Position numbers and translations under genes: made by a program | Part shown: piece by piece, positions 7,022 to 14,719 of the stretch | How the letters are laid out: each line of letters opens with the position of its first letter | How positions within the stretch are numbered: position 1 is the stretch's first letter | The notes under the pieces: model-generated | What the model was told of the DNA's origin: nothing | Seen by the model: the letters and a program-made list of their open reading frames with translations, nothing else | Databases searched by the model: none | Origin: Peptococcaceae bacterium BRH_c4b | GTDB lineage: Bacteria; Bacillota; Desulfotomaculia; Desulfotomaculales; Desulfocucumaceae | Length of the DNA stretch: 53,484 nucleotides | Direction of reading: 5' to 3' | Assembly (NCBI GenBank): GCA_000961595.1 | Contig: LADO01000008.1 | Span: forward strand, 1 to 53,484

Positions 7022-8122
7022 CTACACCGCGTTTGTCGCGATGACTGTTTCCACTATAAACATCTCCATGGCCGCTGTGAAATCCAGGCGGCCTCCTTTT
7101 ACGTCCTTATCAATTTTATGCAGTATATGTATGGCATGGATCAGTTGGCCAGTTTCAAACCCCTTGGCCTGCTGATAAATTTTTTTAACCACGAAGGGAT
7201 GCATTCCCGTAGCTCCGGCGAGGTCCGCAAAGGGGCAGCCCCCGGCCAGGGCCTCTTTGATTTGTAATAGCAGTCTGAATTGCCTGGCTACCATGGATAG
7301 AATCTTTTGAGGATTTTCACGGCCCAGCAGCAGATCCTTAAGGCCGGAAACCGCCTTGCCGGGGTTTTTCTCACCTATGGCGTCCACCACGCTGAAAATA
7401 CTTTCTTCCAAAGGTACGGCTGTAAGAGTCTTAACCTCGTCAAGGGTGATAACGGGGCCTTCCCCGGCGTGGTCAATCAGCTTTTCCATTTCGCTGTGCA
7501 GGGCTGTAAGATCCCGCCCGACTCTTGCCAGTAGGGCGTCTGCCGCCTGGGATTCTATTTTTTTCCCCGCCAGGTGGGCCTGTTTGTCCAGCCACCTGCG
7601 TATATCAGCGGGTTTAAGGAGGGCAAATTCCACCACTCGCCCGTATTTTTCCACTGCCTTGTATATTTTTTTCCTCTTGTCCACCGGGTCCGGGCTGTTA
7701 AAAACAACACAGCTGGTGGGCATGGGGGAGGCGATATATTGTGTCAGGGGCTCATCTTCACCGTCTTTTTTACTGACTTTTTTTTCTGCTTTGGTGTTTT
7801 CTTCATTGTCTTCAGGGTCCATATCAGCCTCTCCCCGGTCCTTTCCCGGGGAACCCCGGAACTGGACAGGGCGGTCTACGATTATCAATCTGAAATCCGA
7901 AAAGAAGGGTGCAGTTTCTGCCATGGAAACGACTTCCCTGGCAGACGCTTTTTCCCCGTCCAAACTGATAAGGTTCAGTTCCTCGTTTCCCTCGCCAAGC
8001 AAAGCCTCCGTAATTTTTTCCAGAGCCAACCGCCTGAGATAAGCCTCGGGGCCATGAAAAAGGTAAACCGGGGCAAAATCACGGCGTTTTATACTGTCTA
8101 AAAGGCCGGTAAAATATTTCAT
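7022..8122 (-). CDS. holA: DNA polymerase III subunit delta
   Basis: HolA is the clamp-loader subunit that opens the beta clamp. The 366-aa protein shows the family N-terminus (FAPVYLFHGPEAYLRR), the acidic insertion rich in D/E/K near residues 90-120, and the C-terminal helical collar (REN-PQKILSMVARQFRLLLQIKE). It overlaps the upstream thiamine-binding protein gene by 4 bases (ATGA), so the two are co-transcribed and translationally coupled. The position next to rpsT is the usual one in Firmicutes. The charged insertion between the first two domains is somewhat longer than usual. Confidence 0.93.
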   Translation of the reverse strand: MKYFTGLLDSIKRRDFAPVYLFHGPEAYLRRLALEKITEALLGEGNEELNLISLDGEKASAREVVSMAETAPFFSDFRLIIVDRPVQFRGSPGKDRGEADMDPEDNEENTKAEKKVSKKDGEDEPLTQYIASPMPTSCVVFNSPDPVDKRKKIYKAVEKYGRVVEFALLKPADIRRWLDKQAHLAGKKIESQAADALLARVGRDLTALHSEMEKLIDHAGEGPVITLDEVKTLTAVPLEESIFSVVDAIGEKNPGKAVSGLKDLLLGRENPQKILSMVARQFRLLLQIKEALAGGCPFADLAGATGMHPFVVKKIYQQAKGFETGQLIHAIHILHKIDKDVKGGRLDFTAAMEMFIVETVIATNAV

Positions 8123-8427
8123 GGCTGATTCAATTTTCTTTCTACCGAGGCCACCTTACCGGCCATGGTCAGGGTACTGTTCCTACGGTCGTCGATCCGG
8201 AGGGTGGTTACTACCCTTTCTGCACCGCCCAGGAAAGGTTGCTCGTGCATTTCCCTAACCACTTTCAGCAAATACTCCAGTTCGCCTTCAATGACAGTGC
8301 CCATCGGTGTTAGCTGAAAGGTAATGCCGGCGTATTTTTGCAGTACCTTAAGGCATCCTGCTACGTATGCGCTCAGGCTGGTAGATGCTGTGCCGACGGG
8401 GACAATGGTTATTTCTATGATTGCCAA
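8119..8427 (-). CDS. MTH1187/YqgV-type thiamine-binding protein
   Basis: The 102-aa protein has the ferredoxin-like fold signature of the UPF0045 (MTH1187) family: AIIEITIVPVGTASTSLSAYVA, a central FQLTPMGTVIEGEL and the C-terminal RVVTTLRIDDR. Family members bind thiamine or its precursors and form tetramers. The start is TTG at 8427 with GGGGG 7 bases upstream. It is coupled to holA by an ATGA overlap, which is an unusual partner. A role in thiamine salvage is plausible but unproven. Confidence 0.85.
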   Translation of the reverse strand: MAIIEITIVPVGTASTSLSAYVAGCLKVLQKYAGITFQLTPMGTVIEGELEYLLKVVREMHEQPFLGGAERVVTTLRIDDRRNSTLTMAGKVASVERKLNQP

Positions 8428-8540
8428 CGTAATACCCCCAAAATATAAAAAGTTAGTACTACAGTGAAAAAATACAAGTAAGCGAAGCCATGGGGACGGT
8501 TCGATCGTTACCGCAGCGCAGGTTAATTATAATTATAACA

Positions 8541-8567
8541 AAACCACCCTGTGAAGGGTGGTTTTTT
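8541..8567. terminator. Bidirectional terminator downstream of rpsT
   Basis: CCACCCT-GTGA-AGGGTGG with AAA on the left and TTTTTT on the right, just beyond the rpsT stop codon on the minus strand. Confidence 0.75.
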
Positions 8568-8578
8568 GCTCATTTTTA

Positions 8579-8848
8579 TTAGCCTACCATGGTTTTGTTG
8601 AAACGTCGGGTCAGGCGAGACTTTTTGCGGGCTGCAGTGTTTTTATGCAAAATGCCTTTGGTTACGGCTTTATCGATGGTAACCAGCGCACGCCCGAGTT
8701 TGGCTTTGGCATCATCCTGATTGGCGGTGGCCATGGCCTCTTCAAACCTGCGAATCGATGTCCTCAGCGCAGATTTCAATCCGGCGTTTCTGATGGTTCT
8801 CTTGTGAATAGTTTCCACTCTTTTAGCCGCAGATTTAATATTTGGCAA
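8579..8848 (-). CDS. rpsT: 30S ribosomal protein S20
   Basis: The 89-aa basic protein begins LPNIKSAAKR, the S20 N-terminus, and has the helical family pattern KTIRNAGLKSALRT ... KGILHKNTAARKKSRL. The open frame extends to a GTG at 8857, but that GTG is part of the Shine-Dalgarno GGGAGGTG itself. The TTG at 8848 has correct spacing and matches the usual start of S20. S20 binds 16S rRNA early in assembly. It is divergent from the holin-like gene at 8973. Confidence 0.96.
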   Translation of the reverse strand: MPNIKSAAKRVETIHKRTIRNAGLKSALRTSIRRFEEAMATANQDDAKAKLGRALVTIDKAVTKGILHKNTAARKKSRLTRRFNKTMVG

Positions 8849-8972
8849 CGTTCTCACCTCCCAACGGGCTCCATTTTATCACGGTGGGGAAAAAAATGCA
8901 AGCAGAGCATGGTATAGATCAAATACTTTTTGTCAATGATTAATATTAGCCAAAAAGATGGGGGGTGATTTT

Positions 8973-9311
8973 GTGAATTGGATAGGTTCTATTATCAGGT
9001 TCGTGGTTTCGGCTCTGGTCTTGATTGTGGTTAGCTGGCTGTCCCCAGGATTTGTTGTCAAGGGCGGATTTGTGGGTGCGCTGATCGCAGCTGCGGTGAT
9101 TGCCATATTGGGTTATATTGCCGAAGCCCTTCTGGGTGACAGGATTTCCCCACAGAGCAGGGGAATAGTGGGTTTTCTTGCCGCAGCGGTGGTTATATAC
9201 CTGGCCCAGTTTATTATTCCCGGGCTGCTGACCGTTAATCTGTTGGGGGCTTTGATTTCAGCTTTCGTTATCGGCCTTATTGATGCTGTTGTTCCTACGG
9301 TTCTGCGTTAA
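8973..9311 (+). CDS. Phage holin 4-like (YvlD-type) membrane protein
   Basis: The 112-aa protein has about four hydrophobic helices (RFVVSALVLIVVSWLSPGF, GALIAAAVIAILGYIAEALL, GIVGFLAAAVVIYLAQFIIPG, LGALISAFVIGLIDAVVP). This is the pattern of the Phage_holin_4_2/YvlD family, which are chromosomal membrane proteins of unknown role despite the name. An ATG at 8958 is in frame, but GGGGGTGAT overlaps it and points to the GTG at 8973. It stands alone, and in most Firmicute genomes gpr lies in this interval. Confidence 0.8.
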   Translation: MNWIGSIIRFVVSALVLIVVSWLSPGFVVKGGFVGALIAAAVIAILGYIAEALLGDRISPQSRGIVGFLAAAVVIYLAQFIIPGLLTVNLLGALISAFVIGLIDAVVPTVLR

Positions 9312-9390
9312 TAACATTTTTCGGAAATTCCAATCCGGGACAGAATCCAAATGATATTAAGGGTTCTGTCCTTTTTCATATTGTTTCATT

Positions 9391-9518
9391 GGGGACATTC
9401 CTTTGTGAAAATGTTAAAAGGTAGGGGATTTTCTACAACACAGAAGGTGTGTCCCCTGACATAAGTTGGGGACATTCCTCCGACCCAAAAGTCAAGCTCC
9501 AAATGGAGGTGTGTCCCC
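9391..9518. repeat. Tandem pair of GGGGACATTCC...GTGTCCCC dyads, locus 1
   Basis: Two imperfect palindromic units lie head to tail. Unit 1 (9391-9456) runs from GGGGACATTCCTT to AAGGTGTGTCCCC. Unit 2 (9468-9518) runs from GGGGACATTCCTCC to GGAGGTGTGTCCCC and is followed by TTACCTTA. The same two-unit arrangement, with the same trailing TTACCTTA, recurs at 36132-36277. It fills the space between the holin-like gene and the protease gene. Such dyads resemble REP/RAYT-type dispersed palindromes; the mobiliser is not visible here. Confidence 0.85.
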
Positions 9519-9523
9519 TTACC

Positions 9524-10504
9524 TTAAATTGATACGTTCAATTCTCTCAAAACCCTTCCTATGGGTGCTGCATAGGTAATCCGATCGGAGCCGGCAAACA
9601 GCAGACCCACTGCCTGCCGGTCAGGCGTCAGAATTAAAGAACCGCTATCGCCGTTGTCGCTCATGGGGGTAGTGGCAATTTGATCTTCGAATATAAAGGC
9701 CCTGTCTTCGTCTTCCAGGGAAAGAGTGTTGTGGATTGCCGTTATGTGGCCGCTGGTTATGCCGGTGCTTCTCCCGCTTTTTACCACCGGCATGCCGGGA
9801 ACTGCCTCGGTATAGCCGGATATTGTGCCCAATCCCAGTATGTTTCTCTTGACCATATTGGGTTCAACGGGCACGGCCAGGGCGGCGTCTACAAAATTAG
9901 CCGGCGGCTTTTTCCCGTTTTTATAGTCCTTTACGCTTACCCATTTGTACGGCACGAAGCCAGCCAGTCTGGCGATAACATCCTTATCCGAGCCTCCGTC
10001 AAAAGGGCCGGGCTGCAGTATGGGATCTCCCGTTGTTGCACGGCCGTCTCTGCCGTCGGTTCCGTTGGCCAGTATATGATTGTTACTTAAAATCGCCAAC
10101 CCCCCCGGGAAGCGGCCTCTCACCACCGCACCCATTGTTCCCGCCGTGGTTTTATAATGTCCGATACTGACCCCGGGCTGAGCGGGACGGACCCTGGTTT
10201 TGCGAAAATTGGCATTATCCTGGTTATCCGGCGGATTTTCAGCAATCCAGGGCAGGGCGAACCCCTGGAAGCTTATTTTCCCCACTTCCACCACATCGGT
10301 GGGCAGGTTGTCTAAAAAGCGGGGGATTACCTGAGCACGGGTGAGCGTGATCCGGGACCTCTTTTTTTTCACCCCCATCACCAGGGACAGCACGCGGGTG
10401 CGTTTTCCCTGCACTGTTTTTAAACCAATGCCAATGGAGACAACACCCGGTATAGCCAGAAAATAATACTTATGTTTTTCCAGGGCTGTTAAGAAAGTAT
10501 TCAT
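9524..10504 (-). CDS. Trypsin-fold serine protease, probably cytoplasmic
   Basis: The 326-aa protein has a complete candidate catalytic triad in chymotrypsin order: H143 (LSNNHIL), D206 (FVDAALAV) and S287 (NGDSGSLIL). Residues 1-110 are a poorly recognised basic domain with no signal peptide. The layout, with SNNH and GDSGS, resembles Nal1-like and related bacterial trypsin-fold proteins. A GTG at 10513 is in frame, but AAAGGTGAG is spaced for the ATG at 10504. It has no operon partner and the repeat pair lies directly after its stop codon. The substrate is unknown. Confidence 0.78.
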   Translation of the reverse strand: MNTFLTALEKHKYYFLAIPGVVSIGIGLKTVQGKRTRVLSLVMGVKKKRSRITLTRAQVIPRFLDNLPTDVVEVGKISFQGFALPWIAENPPDNQDNANFRKTRVRPAQPGVSIGHYKTTAGTMGAVVRGRFPGGLAILSNNHILANGTDGRDGRATTGDPILQPGPFDGGSDKDVIARLAGFVPYKWVSVKDYKNGKKPPANFVDAALAVPVEPNMVKRNILGLGTISGYTEAVPGMPVVKSGRSTGITSGHITAIHNTLSLEDEDRAFIFEDQIATTPMSDNGDSGSLILTPDRQAVGLLFAGSDRITYAAPIGRVLRELNVSI

Positions 10505-10675
10505 TATTCTCACCTTTGTGCTTTTTAACCATCATATGGCAACCCGCAGGGTAAGGTGATATCGCCGGCTGATTTTTGTTGGTCCGGACAAGGATTAATA
10601 AAAAAAGCCGTTGAATCATATAAGTCAAAGATTTTCAGCTGGGCAGAGAATGTATAAAATGCGGGGTATTTAAAA

Positions 10676-11452
10676 ATGTTTAGAATTGCCAGTTTTAATA
10701 CCAATTCCATTCGTTCCCGGGTGGACATAGTGATGTCCTGGCTGGGCAAGGAACAGCCGGATGTATTGTGCCTGCAGGAGACTAAGGTAGAAGACAAGGA
10801 TTTTCCCCGGGAAGCTTTCGCCGGGGCAGGTTACAATGTTGTATTCAACGGGCGGAAGTCATACAACGGTGTGGCCATCGCCAGCAGGCACGCCATAGAT
10901 AGTGTCAGCACCGACAGCGTGGCGGTGGCGGAACCCGGGGAGGGGCGTATCATAGTCGCTACCATAAAGGGTGTCAGTGTGGTGAACACATACATACCCC
11001 AGGGGCAGTCCCCGGACAGCGAAAAATTCATCTATAAGCTTGACTGGATTAAAGGACTGCGGGATTACTTCCAGGAAAGGTTCAGCCGTGAAGATGATTT
11101 GGTCTGGGTGGGGGATTTCAACGTGGCGCCGGAACCCATCGATGTGCACAACCCCAAGAGACTGTATGGTCACGTGGGTTACCACCCGGAGGAGCACAAA
11201 GCCCTGCAGCATGTTAAAGAATGGGGATTTGAAGACATCTTTCGCAGGCACCAGCAAGAGGGGGGTCTGTACACCTTCTGGGATTACCGGGTAAAAGACG
11301 GGGTGAATAGGAATCTGGGCTGGCGGGTAGACCACATCTGGGCCACCCGGCCACTGGCAGGAAAGTCCCTCCGGGCGTGGATAGATAAAGAGCCCAGGCT
11401 GAAGGAAAGGCCGTCCGACCATACATTTATTGTGGCGGAGTTTGATTTATAG
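10676..11452 (+). CDS. xth: Exodeoxyribonuclease III
   Basis: The 258-aa protein is an EEP-fold AP endonuclease/3'-5' exonuclease for base excision repair. Motifs in order are FNTNSIRSR (residues 6-14), LCLQETK (metal-binding Glu), GDFNVAPEPIDV, the WRVDHIW motif and the final SDH (PSDHTFIVAEF). Length and residues are typical for Xth. A TATAAA lies about 25 bases before the ATG. It is a single gene with its own terminator at 11464-11490. Confidence 0.95.
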   Translation: MFRIASFNTNSIRSRVDIVMSWLGKEQPDVLCLQETKVEDKDFPREAFAGAGYNVVFNGRKSYNGVAIASRHAIDSVSTDSVAVAEPGEGRIIVATIKGVSVVNTYIPQGQSPDSEKFIYKLDWIKGLRDYFQERFSREDDLVWVGDFNVAPEPIDVHNPKRLYGHVGYHPEEHKALQHVKEWGFEDIFRRHQQEGGLYTFWDYRVKDGVNRNLGWRVDHIWATRPLAGKSLRAWIDKEPRLKERPSDHTFIVAEFDL

Positions 11453-11463
11453 TATCGTGTTTT

Positions 11464-11494
11464 AAAGCCGTCCGGTGAAAGGGCGGCTTTATTT
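11464..11494 (+). terminator. Terminator of xth
   Basis: AAAGCCGTCC pairs with GGGCGGCTTT around a short loop (one G-U pair), followed by ATTTC, 12 bases after the stop codon. Confidence 0.7.
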
Positions 11495-11526
11495 CAAGAC
11501 CGGACTCAATAAGCATTTTAACGGAA

Positions 11527-12379
11527 ATGGTTAAACGTGATTTTGTTTTCTTTATCTCAACCAAGTGTTTTATTTCTGAAGAGAAAGCCGAGTCACTTGC
11601 ATCTTTGGTAATCGGAACCCAAAATGTCCATCCCCACTTGAAACGTATTTTTCAGATAAGTATCGATAGTGCTGATAATGAAATAGCAAGCTTTCTTGTA
11701 CGACGCAAGGATTACCTAAAAAGTACCGTTTCAAGTGTAAAAAACTGTATCAAGGCAGGGCTAATTCCTAGAATCAAATGCGTTTTGACAAGCTTTAATG
11801 CTGATGCACCAAGGAGATAGTTGAAAAATTTTCCGGGATGGGCATTACAGAATTCCAGTTTGTACAATATGGACGCAGCAATTTCAGGCATGATGAATCT
11901 CTATTTCTTTCTCTAGAAAATAAACTGCGCTTTATAGAGACTGCAGCCCTCTTACGCAAGGAATACCCATAAATCTCGTTTACATTCCAGGAGGATAAAA
12001 AAACCGGGGAGCAATCAAAAGAAGCAAGGAACAATGGGAGTCCCGTTCTATCTGCTCAGGTGGGCGTGCCAGCTTACTACTAAAACCCAACGGAGATGTG
12101 ATCCTGTGCGAACAGATTCCGCACAGACCGGAATACGTTATGGGAAATTTAGTGGAGCAAAGCTTGAACGAAGTATGGCATTCAAAAAAGATGCTTGATT
12201 TTCTATATGCCCCTAGGGAATTATTTAAAAATACAGCGTGTGAAAAATGCCCTGATTTTGAAAAATGCCACTATGAAAAAGGTTACTGTTATCGTGATGC
12301 ATTATTCAACTATAATACGATTTATGAAGCTCCGTCAGATTGCCCATTTCAAAGCAGGGCTGGAATACGTCAGATATAA
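11527..12379 (+). pseudogene. Broken radical SAM/SPASM maturase
   Basis: Three frames together encode the C-terminal two-thirds of a radical SAM protein. The first part (from 11527) has RIFQISIDSADNEIASFLV and RKDYLKSTVSSVKNCIKAGL, followed by IPRIKCVLTSFNAD. The second (from about 11812) has KEIVEKFSGMGITEFQFVQYG. The third (from about 12020) has SICSGGRASLLLKPNGDVILC and a SPASM-type cluster domain with CEKCPDFEKC and GYCYRDAL. The N-terminal CxxxCxxC is missing, and stops interrupt each part. It probably derives from a peptide-modifying SPASM enzyme. No precursor peptide was seen nearby. Confidence 0.82.
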
Positions 12380-12502
12380 ATGAAAAAAGAGACAGGGAGA
12401 CGGCAGACCAATGTATCTGTTTTTTGCATACTCTCTTTTTCATTAGCTTCATTTGTTGCCAAAGTCATCATGTTTGACAAGTATATGTTTGGAGATCAAG
12501 TT

Positions 12503-12559
12503 GGGGACGGTTCTGTCTTGTCTTGGCAATATTTACCTGGCAAGGCAAGAACCGTCCCT
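12503..12559. repeat. GGGACGGTTCT dyad
   Basis: GGGGACGGTTCTGTCTTG and CAAGGCAAGAACCGTCCC form a nearly perfect inverted repeat. The half-site GGGGACGGTTCT recurs alone at 41637, and a shorter GGGGACGGTTC occurs near 8491. The rest of 12380-12834 has no convincing gene; weak GC-rich dyads and the end of the radical SAM relic are all that can be seen. Confidence 0.7.
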
Positions 12560-12834
12560 GCTTGCCTGTGCTGCTTGCCTGTGGTAAACAAAAAAACCGC
12601 CCTGCGGTGCGACGACTGATTTTCAAAATTCTAGGGCAGTTTGTAGGGCAGGGGGTATCCGGCTGGGCAGAAAGAAAGCCGGCCGCCTGATGGATGGCCG
12701 GGAGTGAAATGATTTCCCCAAGGGGGTGCAGTAATGGCAGTGTATATATCAGATATTTAATTAACCGGCTAGGTATGGGGTTTCATAATCAGCTTTTGCC
12801 GTTCATAGAATTTAGGGATAACCGGAAAGGGGTC

Positions 12835-14034
12835 ATGATATTGTACAGGCTCCGTTATTATATGCACAGAAACCGCTATGCCCTGCGCCGGGTAACCAAT
12901 CTGTCGGCCTGCGGCATAATTATTATAACCCTGCTGCTGGGGCTATCTTATCAGCCGGTTCGTCAGGCCCTTTATGGTTCTTTGATATCTCTTGCGGAGA
13001 AGGGCACTGACCTGGCGTTTCGCTGCAGCGAGAGGGATCCGAGGGGTCTTTTACGGGCTGGTATTCCTGTTTTGGCCTGGGCGGGAAGCGGAGAGGACAT
13101 ACCTGAGCTTGTCACCCCGCGCTCGTTGTTTTCCGCCCTGCTGGCTCCCTTTAGGGTGAAAATGGGTACGCCGCTGGAACTGGTACAAAATGAGATTTCT
13201 GTTTTAAGAGGTTACGACCCGGAAGCGCTGGTTGTTGTGGTGGACCCCCGGGAAAATGAAAGCAATCAACCACCCTCATCCCCCGGACTTACCGAAAAGG
13301 CACTGGTGGGCATTTATCACACTCATACCGGTGAGACTTACGCTCTTTCCGACGGAACCGAGCGCCTTACCGGTAAAAGGGGCGGTGTAGTAACGGCGGG
13401 TGAGGCGCTGAAAAAGGAGCTGGAAGATGTCTATGGCATGAGGGTAGCCCATTCCACCAGGATTAATGACGCAAAATACAGCACGTCATACGCGGAGTCG
13501 GAAAAAGACGCCCGGTCATTGCTGGAAGATAACCCCGAGATCCAAATATTGCTGGATATTCACCGGGATGCGGGCAAGTCAAGGCAAAACAGCCTGGTAA
13601 AGGTGAAGGGCCAGGAGTGCGCCCCGATTATGTTTGTGGTGGGGTCCGGCGCCAGAGCGCCTTTTCCCACCTGGAAACAGAATTACGACTTTGCCAGGGA
13701 ACTTGCCGACCAGCTTGAAAAGGAGTACCCAGGGCTGTGCTGCGGAGTGAAGGTCAAGGAGGGGCGCTATAACCAGTTTCTGCACCCCCGGGCCATCCTG
13801 GTGGAGATGGGCAGCGTCAGCAATTCCACCGAAGAGGCGGAGCGTAGCGCCAGAATGCTGGCAGGAATTATCGCCGGAAAAATGCGGGACATAGCCCCGG
13901 ACAAGGTTAAGCCGGCAGCACCCGGGGCCGGAAAAACACCGGACCCGGAGCAGGAGGGGGTAAAGGCAAGCGTTCATCAGGATGCTGAGATCCAGGCAGA
14001 TCCCGAAAATTATGAGGACAATAACCCGGAATAG
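12835..14034 (+). CDS. spoIIP: Stage II sporulation protein P
   Basis: SpoIIP is a membrane-anchored amidase/endopeptidase that thins septal peptidoglycan for engulfment, acting with SpoIID and SpoIIM. The 399-aa protein has an N-terminal transmembrane helix (about residues 24-42) and then the SpoIIP domain with IYHTHTGETY, LLDIHRDA, and the final LHPRAILVEMGSVSN. The frame is open from 12694, but AAAGGGGTC directly precedes the ATG at 12835. The tail beyond residue 350 is Pro/Glu-rich and unrelated to catalysis. Its presence shows an endospore former. gpr, normally just upstream, is not here. Confidence 0.93.
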   Translation: MILYRLRYYMHRNRYALRRVTNLSACGIIIITLLLGLSYQPVRQALYGSLISLAEKGTDLAFRCSERDPRGLLRAGIPVLAWAGSGEDIPELVTPRSLFSALLAPFRVKMGTPLELVQNEISVLRGYDPEALVVVVDPRENESNQPPSSPGLTEKALVGIYHTHTGETYALSDGTERLTGKRGGVVTAGEALKKELEDVYGMRVAHSTRINDAKYSTSYAESEKDARSLLEDNPEIQILLDIHRDAGKSRQNSLVKVKGQECAPIMFVVGSGARAPFPTWKQNYDFARELADQLEKEYPGLCCGVKVKEGRYNQFLHPRAILVEMGSVSNSTEEAERSARMLAGIIAGKMRDIAPDKVKPAAPGAGKTPDPEQEGVKASVHQDAEIQADPENYEDNNPE

Positions 14035-14107
14035 TCCGGTGCAGTTTGATTCGGTATAAAAAAAGGGGAACAGGACAATAATGGTAATAAATCCGGGGGT
14101 TTTTACC

Positions 14108-14548
14108 ATGACGCGCAACAGCTATTTTATACCCGCATTGATGGGCATATTTACAGGCCTGGTTTTTTTCGGCGTGCAGGTTTCCCTGGATGCCGTGAAC
14201 CATATGGTCAGGCCGCACAACCCTTATACCTTGTGCAGCGTTTGCAGAGTGGAACCGGACAAATGGCATTTTGTGATTCTGGAAAAATCATTCTACGTTA
14301 CATTACCGCCGGCTAAGTTGACGCCGGCAGCGGGTGAAATCTTATTGGAGGCGGAAAGGTTTGCGACTACTGAATACAGTTCACTGCAAGGTGAAAGCTC
14401 AGAGTTCGTGAACGCTATTATGGAAAACTTAAACAATGCCTGGGAAGAGTTTTTACGGATCGCTGGTGATTATTATTACCATGGCTATAAATTCTGCAAG
14501 GAATTGTTCACTGCTGCGGGAATCATTGGCGACTTGCCAGCCGTTTAA
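14108..14548 (+). CDS. Unknown protein with one N-terminal membrane helix
   Basis: The protein is not recognised. It starts MTRNSYFIPALMGIFTGLVFF, a probable signal anchor. The outer part has a CSVC motif near residue 37 and an amphipathic helical C-terminal half. An in-frame ATG at 14081 also has a plausible site (AACAGGAC), so nine residues could be added. Its position directly after spoIIP and before the terminator at 14601 suggests co-transcription and possibly a sporulation role, which is inference only. Confidence 0.6.
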   Translation: MTRNSYFIPALMGIFTGLVFFGVQVSLDAVNHMVRPHNPYTLCSVCRVEPDKWHFVILEKSFYVTLPPAKLTPAAGEILLEAERFATTEYSSLQGESSEFVNAIMENLNNAWEEFLRIAGDYYYHGYKFCKELFTAAGIIGDLPAV

Positions 14549-14600
14549 GACCTGAAACCAGGCGGGAAACACGGGGCCGGGGTATGTCAACAAACCTTTG

Positions 14601-14627
14601 ATCCTGTTAAGGAACAGGATTATTTTT
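14601..14627 (+). terminator. Terminator after spoIIP unit
   Basis: ATCCTGTT-AAGG-AACAGGAT followed by TATTTTT. Confidence 0.85.
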
Positions 14628-14643
14628 ATGCCTGTGCAATCTG

Positions 14644-14673
14644 TTGATAATGGAAAACAATTAATGATATAAT
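14644..14673 (+). promoter_or_regulatory. Sigma-A promoter of lepA
   Basis: TTGATA (14644-14649), an 18-base spacer and a perfect TATAAT (14668-14673), 46 bases before the lepA start. Confidence 0.65.
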
Positions 14674-14719
14674 ATCTCGTTAGTGAAAAACCGGCTATTC
14701 AATAGGAGGCAGGGCTGTT

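Noticed and set aside
7356-8042. 228-codon plus-strand ORF opposite holA
   Set aside because: Antisense shadow; Ser-rich translation typical of the reverse frame of a GC-rich gene.
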